From Prostheceraeus crozeri (taxonomy: Eukaryota; Platyhelminthes; Polycladida; Euryleptidae), in contig CAJQUW010016176.1 of NCBI GenBank assembly GCA_907163375.1, positions 62,001-126,000 on the forward strand: a DNA stretch of 64,000 nt. The letters run 5' to 3'. The position numbers and the translations under genes were made by a program. Below the pieces are notes generated by a model that saw only the letters and a program-made list of their open reading frames with translations, ran no database searches and was not told where the DNA came from. Positions 48,249 to 59,585 of this stretch are shown piece by piece (position 1 is the first letter of the stretch; each line of letters opens with the position of its first letter).

Positions 48249-49981
48249 CAGGGTGGCGCACGTAAACCGCCGGATTTTAAACTTTTATTACTCCTCAAAT
48301 ATTCATCCGATCGTCATGAAATTTCGAGCCATACTAGTTTGGAGTATAGGATTTATGATGATTATACCTGTTGTACTGAGAATTGTCAGAAAATTCTGAT
48401 TCTATTGAGCGAATGACATGTACTCATTTTGTTGACATCGAAAATCTAGATCAAGTTAATTAACTTAACATGAATCGTATTCTGCACAACGAATTGTGCG
48501 CAGTCTTGAAGTGAATATTGTCTAGTTACTTCCATGTCATTAAAATACCATTCGACGATTAAATCACTATCTGAAAAGAATCGAACATACAAGAATGGAT
48601 GATTATTCGGTTGCAGAACGAGCAAAATGCGCGTTTTGGTACGAATGGCTCAAGAGTCCAGTAGGCTACAAAGACTTTATCATTCAGAGTATGGCAAGAA
48701 CGCGAGAGCACCGGATGCCCGTACCAGTGGCACACAAACCTGTTGATCAGTGGTAGTGTGGTGACTGTCAAGCGGGACCTGTCATATCTTCTGAACGAAC
48801 GGAGCAGAATGTGGAACGAGTTGTGCAGCACTTCGAGGAGGACCCAAACACATCTACCCGTCGTGCATCTAATGCTTTTCAAGTGAGTCGCCGCACTATC
48901 CAGCGCATCCTCCATGACTATGGATGGCATCCGTACAAGGTCCAGGTGGTGCAGCGATTACACGAAGAAGATCTGGAAAACCGAATGGAGTTCGCAGAAC
49001 AGGAGGTACAGCGCATCCAAGACAACCCGAGCCATTTAGTGGAACTAACCTGGTCCGATGAAGCTCACTTCCATTTGGATGGTGGTGTGAATCGCCACAA
49101 TTGTCGTTATTGGGTCAACCAGAACCCTCCTGGATCAAGCAAGAGTCTATGCACTCGCCACGCACCACCGTCTGGGCGGCAATCAGCCAATCATGTATCT
49201 ACGGACCGTTCTTCTTCGACACCTCCGTCAACAAGGATCGGTATCTCAAGATGCTACAGGAGGAATTTTGGCCAGCGGTGCAGTCGGACAGAAGAGGCAG
49301 GAGCATCATATTCATGCAGAATGGTGCACCTCCACACTGGGGACTTCCTGTGCGTGAGTGGTTTAACAAGAAGATGCCTCAACAGATGGATGGGACGTGA
49401 ATCTCCTAACATGCCCTGGCCACCGCGTTCACCTGACCTGACGCTTTGCGATTTCTTCTTGTGGGGTTTTGTCAAGTCCAAGGTTTACCATACACGGCCA
49501 ACATCCATGCAAGACCTGAAGGACCGCATCATACAAGCATTTCAAGAAGTGACAACTGAGATGTGTCGAGAAACTGCTCTGGTCTACCAAAAGCAACTCG
49601 AATCCGTCCTCGAGAATGGAGGGGGACACGTTGAAGTTCGATGACAACTAACACTTTTTTCTTATGTTTTTCATTTAATAAATGTTTTCTATGACATTTA
49701 CCTTAATTCGTTTTGGTCATTATTGATAAAGACGTGGGGAAAATAAAGGGAAAAGTTTATCATTAAATTTTACATGCTAAGATACATTGTTGGTATGTCA
49801 ATTTTACTACATGTCATTCGGTCAATAGAATCAGAATTTTCTGACAATTCTCAGTACAACAGGTATAATCATCATAAATCCTATACTCCAAACTAGTATG
49901 ACTCGAAATTTCATGACGATCGGATGAATATTTGAGGAGTAATAAAAGTTTAAAATCCGGCGGTTTACGTGCGCCACCCTG
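48249..49981 (+). mobile_element. DD41D mariner-like element 3, 174-bp TIR
   Basis: TA flanks both ends (48247-48248 and 49982-49983). Inverted repeats of 174 bp (48249-48422 and 49808-49981) begin CAGGGTGGCGCACGTAAACC and differ at only a few bases. Length 1733 bp. One transposase gene in the plus orientation, broken by frameshifts and a catalytic substitution. The well-kept ends against a broken gene suggest the copy may have been moved by a transposase made elsewhere. Confidence 0.95.
48595..49644 (+). pseudogene. DD41D transposase 3, frameshifted, catalytic Asp to Asn
   Basis: Start ATG 48595 (MDDYSVAERAKCAFWYEW). After one or more frameshifts before 48811 come the HTH (NTSTRRASNAFQVSRRTIQR), the first Asp in LTWSDEAHFHLDGGVNRHN, and, in another frame (49101-49400), TVWAAISQSCIYGPFFF and IFMQNGAPPHW, where the family has MQDGAPPHW. 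The original frame then resumes with RWMGRESPN, PPRSPDLTLCDFFLWG (third Asp) and the C-terminus ENGGGHVEVR, stop 49642-49644. Second-to-third spacing is about 41. The Asp-to-Asn change is at an essential metal-binding position. The span of 350 codons is normal for the group. Confidence 0.93.
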
Positions 49982-49983
49982 TA

Positions 49984-51035
49984 TTTCAATTGTATGATTC
50001 TAAAATTGAAAAAGACCTCAAGCTAAGGGGGAACTAAAATCATGCACACTGTACACATTGTACAGTAAACTAATTTGACAAGTCTGTTACAGTCTATGCT
50101 GAGAGCTTTTGAAAAATTGCTGTCTGACATAATATTTTGTTCACTGTTAATAAGCCAACGAGCAACAATCCTGTACATCATTCTGAAAATGAGAATAAGG
50201 CACATTCGCATCCCACTTCAGTGATTCACATATTTGATTGAAGCGCGGCTGAACGCAATCATAGGGACGCAGCTCATTATTTCTCAGACCCACTAGACAT
50301 TATACTCGGACTATTATGATAAAAAAAGGAGCGCGGTTATCTCAACTATGGATGGACAACAGAGGAGTACCCGGTAATGCATTTGCGGAGGCCAATTTAT
50401 GCCACTATGAAAATAATTCTTAGGCACATCAAAGCGAAGAAACTCCCACAAAGAAAATAATGATAATAAGAATAATTAGTGTATCACACTTTTTTATCAT
50501 AGTTGAATTTTGAACTTGCGTAAACTATAAGCTGTACACATAGCATAGTTCAAAAGGTCACACTTTTCGAATGGAATTGGCATATAAACTTACACTGCTT
50601 CTTGTGAAGCCTCAATCAAGCAATCCTCCCATCAGGATCTCAGAGTTGTGTACGATTTGTGTTTGTTTCGAGATTTGTATAATGAATTCATAAGCACTCA
50701 TTCAAATTTTACGCTACCTTATATCATTTTTGTAGTAAATGAATTGTACAGTCCCGCTCTGTATGAAATCGTCTGTGATACATTTTTGCGGTATTTACAT
50801 GTGCAGCAATATTTTTGGTGGTTTTGAAGGTAAATATTTAAAATTTGATTGCTTCTGGTGTGGTCCTAGTATATCCTAGCTAATGAAAATATAAGCGGGT
50901 CGAACCCCTACGAAAAAGTGACATAGATCTTCTGTTAAATATCGATTCCACTTACGTGAAAACAGAAAAATCGAAATTTCCGTCTCTATATCTCTGCAGT
51001 TTGACAAAAACTGAAATGCCACGACTAAAATCTAT
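49984..51035. other. No gene recognised
   Basis: AT-rich interval. Nothing supported. Confidence 0.4.
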
Positions 51036-51499
51036 TACCGTATATACTCGCATATAAGCCGATCTCGCATATAAGCCGACCATCTAAAATTGCTTTAGAA
51101 TTACCAGTTTTTGCAAAAACCCGCATATAAGCCGGTACTCAACTTATCTAATTTTACACTATATTTTTGGTTCATAGAAATTTGTTACTGTAAAGATGAT
51201 AAATGCTTACTTTTATGTTACATACTAAAAGAAATAGAAGAAATTTTTTTATTTCTAAGAAACCAAACCGTGTACCAATGACGTCGGCTTCATCATTACC
51301 TCTAGCTTGGTTACGGCTCGCCACTGGTGACACACAACCAAATAAAAAGGCAGATAGCGATGAAAACGTGTAGCTGGAAAATTGGCATTAGTATCTGTCC
51401 TTGTGTTCATTTTGTTTTATACGCATATAAGCCGACCCCCTGATTTCAGCATTGTATTTTATACTTCTAAACTCGGCTTATATGCGAGTATATACGGTA
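51036..51499. mobile_element. MITE with TACCGTATATACTCGCATAT ends
   Basis: TACCGTATATACTCGCATAT at 51036 is matched by the exact inverse ending at 51499, and both continue AAGCCGA. The motif GCATATAAGCCG is repeated inward several times in direct orientation from the left, and once more near the right end. The span is 464 bp with no ORF. A clean target duplication could not be fixed; the flanks share only TCTAT with an offset. Ends of this type are widespread in animal genomes and are usually classed with hAT-like MITEs; that class is inference. Confidence 0.82.
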
Positions 51500-52474
51500 C
51501 TCTATCCTAATAATTTTTACCATTTCAACTTCCTTACCATTTTTTAGTTTTTGTAAATAGCCAGTGTGTTTCGATGGTCCAATGCTTGTTTAGTAAAGGA
51601 GTTAATTTTCCAGTTAACTTTTTTGATAATATTATTCCGCATTTCAATTACGAAGCTATCAAAAGAACCTATTTCGAGCCTGTTGATCAGCTTTGGAATT
51701 TCAAGCTTGAGAGATCTGCGCATGTTGTTAGAAAGCAGCTTTCGAACTTCTGACCATTAATTAACCAAAGTGGAATATTATGTTTTGGAAAAAGTTAAAT
51801 TTGAGATGGTGCTATGTCTGGTGAGAACAGTGGCTAATAGAGACTGGCAATCGACTTGCTCGTCAGAAATTAATAAACTTGCTAAGATTGTATTACTGCA
51901 TGCGCAAGACTTTTGAAAGATTTGATCTTCTTCGATGTCTGTTCAAAATTTCGATGTGCAGTATTCGTTTGATTAGCGGTCAAACCTTAGCTAAGCACAA
52001 TTCCATGGAATTAGAAAAACAGACTATACAGAACGTGACATTCGAACTTTTGGCTTCAGAGATGCTGGGTCGTGGCATTTTGTCTCAGTCTAGCAAGCAT
52101 CATCTTAGACCTGACTCAACGTGTGCAAGGCTTCAGAGGCATTCTTCTCACTCTTCGCGCCAAATTTGATATTGATGCGATGATCAGCAATATTCTCTTT
52201 AATGACCCACTTGAATTTCAAAGAGCTTTCTTTGCATCAGACAATCAAATATATTTTTGACATTGACATTACGAAATGTGACCAGAAGAGGTCATTCATC
52301 GATATCGATTTCTAATAAGCTTAAACATAACAAACGAATTTCAATGACTGAGCTAGAAGAATTTCAACCATTCCGGAAATATGTGTCGCATCTTGTACAC
52401 TGCACCATTGACAAAGGAACTGTTGACGGAAACGTCGAGTTGAATAAACATTATTTTCAATATAAATTGGCATT
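51500..52474. other. Unclassified interval with several short ORFs
   Basis: Several overlapping plus-strand ORFs of 60-96 codons (51566-52478). The segment around 52070-52260 has protein-like composition (KFDIDAMISNILFNDPLEF), but the frame changes repeatedly. It might be a decayed gene or element; I cannot name it. Confidence 0.25.
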
Positions 52475-52482
52475 CTAGGAAC

Positions 52483-53442
52483 TAAAAATGTGCGTCGGAT
52501 CAGGGAATGGCCGTCGATCCGATCCCATTGTATACGGGAAAATTCCAAATCCGATCCGAAATAATCCGAAATTTTTTTGATTCCTTTCATGTTCCTGAAT
52601 TGAAAGTATTGAATCTCTGCGTATAGCTGAGGGTTGTGTAGGCCTGTATACATTTTGAATATATGCATGCAGTTGGGCACATACATTATGTGTGTTCGCA
52701 GCCTATTATTGCTACCGGTCAAAGCATTGGTCTGTTTTTCAATGTAAGGCTAGATAGACATAATGCTAATACAATGTATATTCTTGGTGAACTTAATCAT
52801 TCGGATTGGTTTCTTTTATGTATATAGGTACGAATAATAGGACAACATTTTGATCGTTTAACATTTTTGTATGGCCTGATTAGCCTAATGATTTTATGAT
52901 TTTATGCGCCGCAATGCAACAGCCTGCCTAAATGTAGGCTACTTGTATTATGCAGATGTATAACAAATGGAATAGCATCAGATAACCGTTACCATAAATG
53001 TCTCCATTCAAATGACCATACTTTTTTAATATGAACATTATGTGGAAGGTCATATAAAGCATACATCGAGATCGCATGGCGTTGAGAATGAGACAAGCTG
53101 ATTTAATAAGAGAATATTTCATATCTGCATAGCGTCTCATTCCTAAACGACCACTGACCGAGTCAGCGTACGCGGATCTTATTATGATGAACTAGGTGGA
53201 TAGGAAATGGATGACTTGGAATTCCGGTTTCCGACCCAGAAGTACGGTGTTTGAAATGTGGAAGAAATGCAGCTTGCTATGTTTCTAAGGTAATTGAAAG
53301 TAATTTGATGAGCTACATTGAAGACACAATACATGTACATATTTCCATATTGTCGGATTAATTCGGATTTTTCTTGACCGATCCTGTCCAATACGAGTCC
53401 GAAATGATTCATCCGAATCCGATCCGAATTCGCACACCTTTA
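52483..53442. mobile_element. hAT-like MITE with ATCCGA-repeat ends
   Basis: Ends TAAAAATGTGCGTCGGATC (from 52483) and, inward from 53442, TAAAGGTGTGCGAATTCGG. Each is followed by an array of short GGATC/GATCCGAA motifs about 100 bp long. Flanking 8-mers CTAGGAAC (52475-52482) and CTAGGAGC (53443-53450) match at 7 of 8. Length 960 bp with no transposase, so it is non-autonomous. Assignment to hAT rests on the 8-bp duplication. Confidence 0.82.
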
Positions 53443-53450
53443 CTAGGAGC

Positions 53451-55619
53451 CTGACTTCTGATTTTAATCGGCTAAAAATGCAAAACAGCCTCGCGTTCGT
53501 TTCTATGAAATGCAATAAATGCATAGCAATTTGAACATTTTTCTGTAACATTGCACAAAATAAATTTTCTGTTTTCGTTGTTTTGTGCTTTGTTCGAGAC
53601 AAAGAAATTGGATGAAAACATTCCATTAGAATATTAAGTGACAACTGAACGACATGAAAGAACTGCAAATGAAAGGCTTCGATGATATTTTTATTCCGTT
53701 TTCCTTTATTCTTGCGCTATTATTGACTGAACTCTTCCTCTCGAATAATTACATAACAGCAGGGAAGATGGCGGTCTTTTAGATTGACAAGAACTATGCC
53801 CGGTTATTCATTCTCTTACAAATGTTGTCGCCGATATTGCAATGAAGACGCTATACAATTAGGAATTTCATTATCCAAGATTGATGCATTATTTAACTTC
53901 ATTTCTGCATGCAACTTAAAATACATTTTGCAATTGTGCCTTCAATTATCATATTAATTACCTCCACGTGCAAAATAGAATATGTGAAAAATCACATTTA
54001 TTTGCACTCCATCAACTTAGGTGAATGTTATTCTTCAAGAAAGATGTTTTGCATGGCACCTGCAGTTTATCTTCTACTTCAACCTGAGCCTGTAATACAA
54101 CCCGAATCTCCAATGGAGGTCGGGTAAAGACATTCAAAATGAAATAGAACTTGGGCCTCCAATGCAACCCTGGATGGCCTACTTTTGCTGCATTCTCCCC
54201 TTAAACACCACTGTCAAACTCCACTCGTCGGCTATCCTTCACTAAGTCTTTGTTAGCTGTGCCATCAGCTTTGATGTCATTTGGTTCGACAGTAGTGAAT
54301 GGAGAAACCGTCGAGATGGCGAAGTTTACTGATAGAATAACGACTCTTGAGAAGTGACCATCAGTGCAGGTAACAACAACTTTCATTCGCAACCAGGTCA
54401 AATCAATGGCGAGTAAGAAATAATCAGTTCAAAGGTGATTGCTACTGTGAAAGGGATAAACAACCTGTTGCGTCTGTCAAAAAAAATTAAGGGAAACTGT
54501 TTGACTTCTATAATAAACATTTGTTCACCTATCAAAAATGGGAAATATATTGACAACAGAGGATAAAAAGATAAAAAGGAAATAAAGATATATTTTTATA
54601 CCAGGGAAACCGGGTAAGAGAGTCAAAACAAAATAGAACGCGGAAGGAGGTGTTGGTTGTACCAGAGGAAATAGTGTATTCACTTTATGCATGTCTTGCG
54701 CAGTCCAAAACGACATATTGTAGTGTATTTTAGCTTTGTAAATACTCTTATTCGTCTAGCAATTTTTTTCCTGTACACCTTCATGAAAAAAGAGATATAA
54801 AAACCAATTACTACTCACTTAATTGCGAAGACGTCTATGTCCCCTGACTTGCGTGGTATTGCTTCTCTTTTCTCAATTTTTTATTCATGAACTGATTTCT
54901 TCTTGTGATGTGATTGTGACGTCATATTTTTCTACAAATAATAATATAAACTTTCGCACTATGGTGAGTTTTGTGAGTGTCTGATAGCAATGAAGCTTGT
55001 CCAGCCTGTAAATCCTTTGTGCGAAATAGTAAAGTTGCTTAGCCTAAATAACATTTAGAGATGGATGTCGGCGGTAAATCGTCCTTATGTGCAAAATGTC
55101 AATTTTTCAGGAGAACGTTACTTCTATTTTTTAAAAAGTGATGCACAATATTGATAAACAGAAATAGCCAAGTGTTGTCATCCAACTCTGTCATTAAAAA
55201 TTGTCACAGAGTGGTTTTACTGCAAATTGTTATGTACAGTTTTGGAGAACCCACCTGCATGTAGGGTCTTTTGCATCCTTGCTATGTGCACATAAGGCCC
55301 TCTGCATTTAGACCGATTTACTGTTTTCAATTTGCTTGTCTTTGATTGACATTGAAAATATAGTTAACATTATTATAAATTTTAAAGAAGATCTACAACT
55401 CATTAGATTAGTAAATGAGTCATTACGCGTGTTACTGTTTAATGCACAAAACATGATATCAAAGTGCGAATAATTGCTTTTTATGATATTCTCTCGCTTA
55501 TCCGGAGTACCGATAGGCCTATTATTCATTCTACGTAGAAATTTAATAAAGTTTGATGGCATAAGTGGAACAAATAATGTCTGACGATCAAAATCTTAAC
55601 CAAGCGGTACAGAGACGCC
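53451..55619. other. No gene recognised
   Basis: AT-rich interval. The phrase GGGTAA(A)GA...TC(A)AAA(A/C)...AAATAGAAC occurs twice (near 54122 and 54613). A 75-codon minus-strand ORF at 54201-54425 looks protein-like (VVILSVNFAISTVSPFTTVE) but has no family and no splice support. Confidence 0.3.
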
Positions 55620-55708
55620 AGACACCGTCCCATCCCCGACCGGCAGGTTTTAATAAGCCGGTCACCGCCGGCCCCGGACGCCAATAACTCGGCCGGTTCC
55701 AACCCTGC
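55620..55708 (-). repeat. GC-rich MITE end (CAGGGTTGGAACCGGCC type)
   Basis: Reading inward on the minus strand from 55708: CAGGGTTGGAACCGGCCGAG, then further GCCGG motifs to about 55635. Composition is far more GC-rich than the surroundings. It looks like one terminus of a hAT-like element; similar patches occur near 23390 and 34000. No partner end or target duplication found. Confidence 0.35.
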
Positions 55709-56097
55709 CATCCACTGCTTGCTTGCTTGTTTGTAGCATAAAACTGACAGTATTACTTATTCACCTATTGGCCACAGCGCCGGGTTGATATTGCTATTGG
55801 GCCTACTCATTTAACAATTACATAGGTGCATTATGTATGAATGAAGATGTTGATCATAACTTCAGAATGCACTTTGTCAGCGGTACATAAGTGATCTAAA
55901 TTGATTCAAATGCTTAATATTGCAAGAAATCGACGAAACGTTTTTTAGAATTGACGAATATTTTCAAAAAGGACGTACATTTAAATAAAAATCAAATTTT
56001 TGATGATTGTATTGACCCAAATTGATGAAATTTGAATCGCTTGCCATAAATACATAGAAACTGAAAGTCACAAAAGCACAGTAGTCATAGCTATTAC
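55709..56097. other. No gene recognised
   Basis: AT-rich spacer before the truncated Tc1. Nothing supported. Confidence 0.4.
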
Positions 56098-56925
56098 AGT
56101 GCTAAGGAAAAGCTTGAGACCACTAATGAAAATCACAGGAAACAAGACAAGCTCCCCTGTTTTTGAGTATTGCCACAAGATTAACATCATATTCCAAAAT
56201 TTAAGTTTATTGAACAGAGCGAGAAACCCAATGAAATATACCAATTTGAAAACATGATCAATATTTGATGGATTTTTCTCTGGCAGAGATAACTTTATGT
56301 ATGCGACGAGGCATGGAATTGATGAGTTTCTGACAGTAGTCAGAACTGATTTCTTGAGTCCAAACTTCTAAGATGCTCTTCTTCAAGTCTGCAATCGACG
56401 TCAAATGTCTCTCAGCCACTTTTCTCTTCAGGATCGCCCAACAATATTCTATTGGGTTCAAGTCAGGGCTTGAACCAGGCCAGGGATGAAGCAATTTGTA
56501 ACTCTCACCACTAAGAAATTCCTACACTGCTCGGACGGATTCTGTGGCACGGAGCGCCATCATGTTGAAAATACATGCAGGAATGGCTGGATTATCATGT
56601 GCATGGAAAGCTTGTATTTGAGCATGTTGAGATAGCGAGATCCATTCATCGTAGTTACGGGGGGGCAGGAAGGAAATAGCAGCACATCCCTCTGCTGAGA
56701 TCGAACCCCAGATCATGATCTGGAGCGGATGCTTCACTGCTGGCTGCACGTATTTCAAGGAATACCGCTTCCCAACCGGTCTCCGAACTCTGACTCCTGA
56801 TTTCGAGAACTGTCGAATGATTGTTTCATTTGAGAACTTCACTTCCCTCCAATTGCGAAGCGACCACTTCTGGTATTTTCTACAGAACTCCAAACGTTGC
56901 TGAATATTCCGCTGAGTCCAGGCTC
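56098..56925 (-). pseudogene. Truncated Tc1 element and transposase
   Basis: The left end CAGTGCTAAGGAAAAGCTTG at 56098 is Tc1-like. The minus-strand gene begins abruptly near 56925, and both N-terminal HTH domains are missing. What remains: VKFSNETIIRQF, where the family has the first catalytic Asp in FSDET; IMIWGSISAEGCAAI; QHDGAPCH with the second Asp (near 56550, out of frame with the rest); HPWPGSSPDLNPIEYCWAIL with the catalytic Glu; and the C-terminus CQKLINSMPRRIHKVISA. There is at least one frameshift (about 56495-56522). DD34E type. No right-hand inverted repeat, so the copy lost its 5' half; the Asp-to-Asn change also disables it. Confidence 0.88.
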
Positions 56926-57374
56926 AGCAACCCCGGTTAAAATAAAGATAAGTATGCAAGCATAGTCTATAATAATGGCAATAACGGCAAATGTTAAATA
57001 ATAGATTAAAAATGTTGCATTTTTCTTTCTATAATTGTTATTTGGTGTATCAAAAGTCAATAATGAAAGTTAGCTATTATGAGTTGTACGTACGTATTTG
57101 TTTCCAATGTAACTGCGTGCTACAAGCGAAACGTTCTGCAAGCTGCATCCTGTTGAAGAACTCATACATATCGGCAAGTGGACTGCGGTCAAAAATTTAT
57201 GAAAATTATTTCAACTCAACATGTATGTCAGGCCTGATAGCAGGAAGACAGTGGCACACATCATTTTTGACTGACTCTACAAGCTTTTAAATTTACAATG
57301 ACAAATATTTGAGTGCTTTGAATATATTTGTAAATTTATCACCAAGAATTTAAGTGCAAAAATGAGCTCGTTCG
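56926..57374. other. No gene recognised
   Basis: AT-rich spacer between the truncated Tc1 and the old RTE LINE. Nothing supported. Confidence 0.4.
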
Positions 57375-59585
57375 CTTACTCCTCGCGTAGCGTCTTTCAG
57401 TTCCCCGACAGAGTTTGACGGTTCATTTCTCGTCTCCGGTTGTTTCGGTTCACGACAAGATCTTCATTGATTTCGAGCTTCTTGAGATATTCTTTGATGC
57501 ATCTCCTCCATGACTTCTTCGGCCCTCCTGCTGGTCGGCGACCGCCTATTTCCATCTCCTCAACTTCTTTCACAATAGTGTCCTATCTCATCACATGTCC
57601 AAAGCTGCGGAGTCTGCTTCTCCGGATGGTCACTTCTTAGTTCCTCAGAACACACCGTCTTATTGCTTCCTAATCAAGGATTCTTTTCTCAACATTTTAC
57701 GTTTACTATGAAACGATGCATCGTTAGGTCACTTGCCTTCCCAAAGATCCCATGTTTCCGAGCCACACAGCAAAACAGATCTCAAGCATGACTGGTAGCT
57801 TATCCTCGCTATTTCAAAGGGATTCCTCTGTTCGTTAAGAGGTTGGTGAATTCCACTCATCGTGACCACGAAGTGCGAGTCCTCGTCACTCTCTTAGCGC
57901 CAGCATACCTGACAGCACGTCTCCAAGACAGCAGAGTTACTGGATCTATTGCACAATGCACATAGTACTCATTTTCTCTTAATCGAGTCGTCATACTCTT
58001 CTGTGGTTCACTGACATTAAAAAAAAACAGGGATAAGCAAGGAGAGGGCTTCTCCTTCAGCTTCTACACTGAATACGAGGTCGACAGCGTACAACAGTGT
58101 GCACATCAGTGCACCGATATAAACATTGAACAGAGCTGATAATAAAAAACGGACTACCTAAATTTCGCAGAAATTCAATTAATTTTCATACCTTCCAATC
58201 AAATCGCACACCATCCTGCCATATATCATTTGAGAGCTTGCATTCTCAGCTTTTAATGAGCTATAAAAGACTTGTATCCGTTATTGTATTTGCTGATCAG
58301 TGCTCAAACTATGAAAATCACGGAATCTCAACTTTTCAGTTAGAAAACATGTATGATAATGACTCAGGCACGGAGAGAAAGAACATTTTCTGAGCTCTCT
58401 TGTGACATATTGGCTATCAAAATCGGTGAACTCAAAAAGAATTAGTGATACCGTGAAGTTATTACAAAATCATGACCTTTTTGACTGAAAATGTTTAATT
58501 CTCACTTTTTTATTAAAAATGTTCATGTTTGTCATCGTCTGAATCCTTGCGATGTGAGGAGTACGAATATGTAAGTTAAATTTATATAAGTTCAATAGTC
58601 AGTTTTCAATCTTCTTCAACATTTTTCTCATTTCCGCAAAAGTAAACAAACACCATGTAAGGTGAACGAACGTTCAAAGCAAGACAATTAGTGAAGGAAT
58701 GTTTTTGTTCTCTCTTAGCACCTGCCGTTTGTTTACCTTGATTGTCTGTGTACTTTTGCGCAAATGAGAAAAATGTTGAAGAAGTTTGAAAAAGAACTGT
58801 TGAACGTATATGAATGCAACTTACATATTCTTACTCATTACAACGTAAGGATTCTGACGATCAGTCAAAAAGGTCATGATTTTGTAATAACTTCACGGTA
58901 TCACTAATTCTTTATGAGGTCACCGATTTTGATGACCAATATGTCACAAGAGAGCTCAGAAAATGCTCTTTCTCTCCGTGCCTGTGTCATTATCACACTC
59001 ACATGCTTTCTTTTTGAAAAAATATGATTTGTAAATTCAGCGATTTTCATACATTGAGCACTGCTCAGCAAATACGATAGCGGATGCAAGTCCATCAGAT
59101 CTCATTAAAAGCTGAGAAAGCAAGCTCTCAAATGATGTATGGCTCGTTGATATGAGATTCGACTGGAAGACATGAGAATCGATTGAATCTCAGTGAAATT
59201 TAGGTGGTCAGTGTTTTATGATCAGCTCTGTAGATACCTCGACCACCGTACTCACGCTTGATGCTTACTTCTGATACAGCGGCATGACGGCTATCACAAG
59301 TGCTTCAGGTACACCCTCACGTCTGAGGGACCGTTCGATGGCTCTTCTGGGCACCTTATCAAATGCTTTTCCCATATCTACTAAAACATGGAAAAAGCTC
59401 TTATGTGTTTTTCATACATCTGACGCAGGATGAAGATAGCATCTGTTGCTGACTTCCCGGGTCAAAATCCAATCTGACGGTTGTCTATCTTAGTCTTAAT
59501 TAATTTCTGGCATCTTACTTCAAGAACTTTCTGAAAGAGCTTCATTGTGTGATAAAGACGTGAGTTCCTCGGTAGCCCAACTGAG
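57375..59585 (-). pseudogene. Old RTE-type LINE, split by a foldback element
   Basis: Minus strand, from 59585: reverse-transcriptase blocks VGLPRNSRLYHTMKLFQKVL, GKSATDAIFILRQMYEKH and VDMGKAFDKVPRRAIERSL. A 1.1-kb inverted-repeat element (58131-59230) then interrupts. Beyond it come TLLYAVDLVFSVEAEGE, where the family has YADD (codons 58091-58080), LCGSETWDLW, and the basic tail GGRRPAGGPKKSWRRCIKEY. Several frameshifts and stops occur, and the QGSVLSPLLF block is missing at the insertion. The catalytic YADD reads YAVD. It is clearly older than the LINE at 35930, and lacks its endonuclease. Confidence 0.83.
58131..59230. mobile_element. 1.1-kb foldback element inserted in a LINE
   Basis: CAGAGCTGATAATAAAA at 58131 mirrors TTTTATGATCAGCTCTG ending at 59230. 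The two arms (about 58131-58672 and 58724-59230) are imperfect reverse complements, with shared blocks such as AAATTTCxxxGAxATTCAAT, ATGACCTTTTTGACTG and TTCTTCAACATTTTTCTCAT. A short loop of about 50 bp separates them. No ORF that makes sense. The target duplication is not evident. It is a non-autonomous long-inverted-repeat element unrelated in sequence to the palindromes at 20938 and 62422. Confidence 0.85.

Noticed and set aside
51566..52478. Polinton or viral gene remnant
   Set aside because: Some segments look protein-like, but no conserved motif of any such family could be read and frames change too often.
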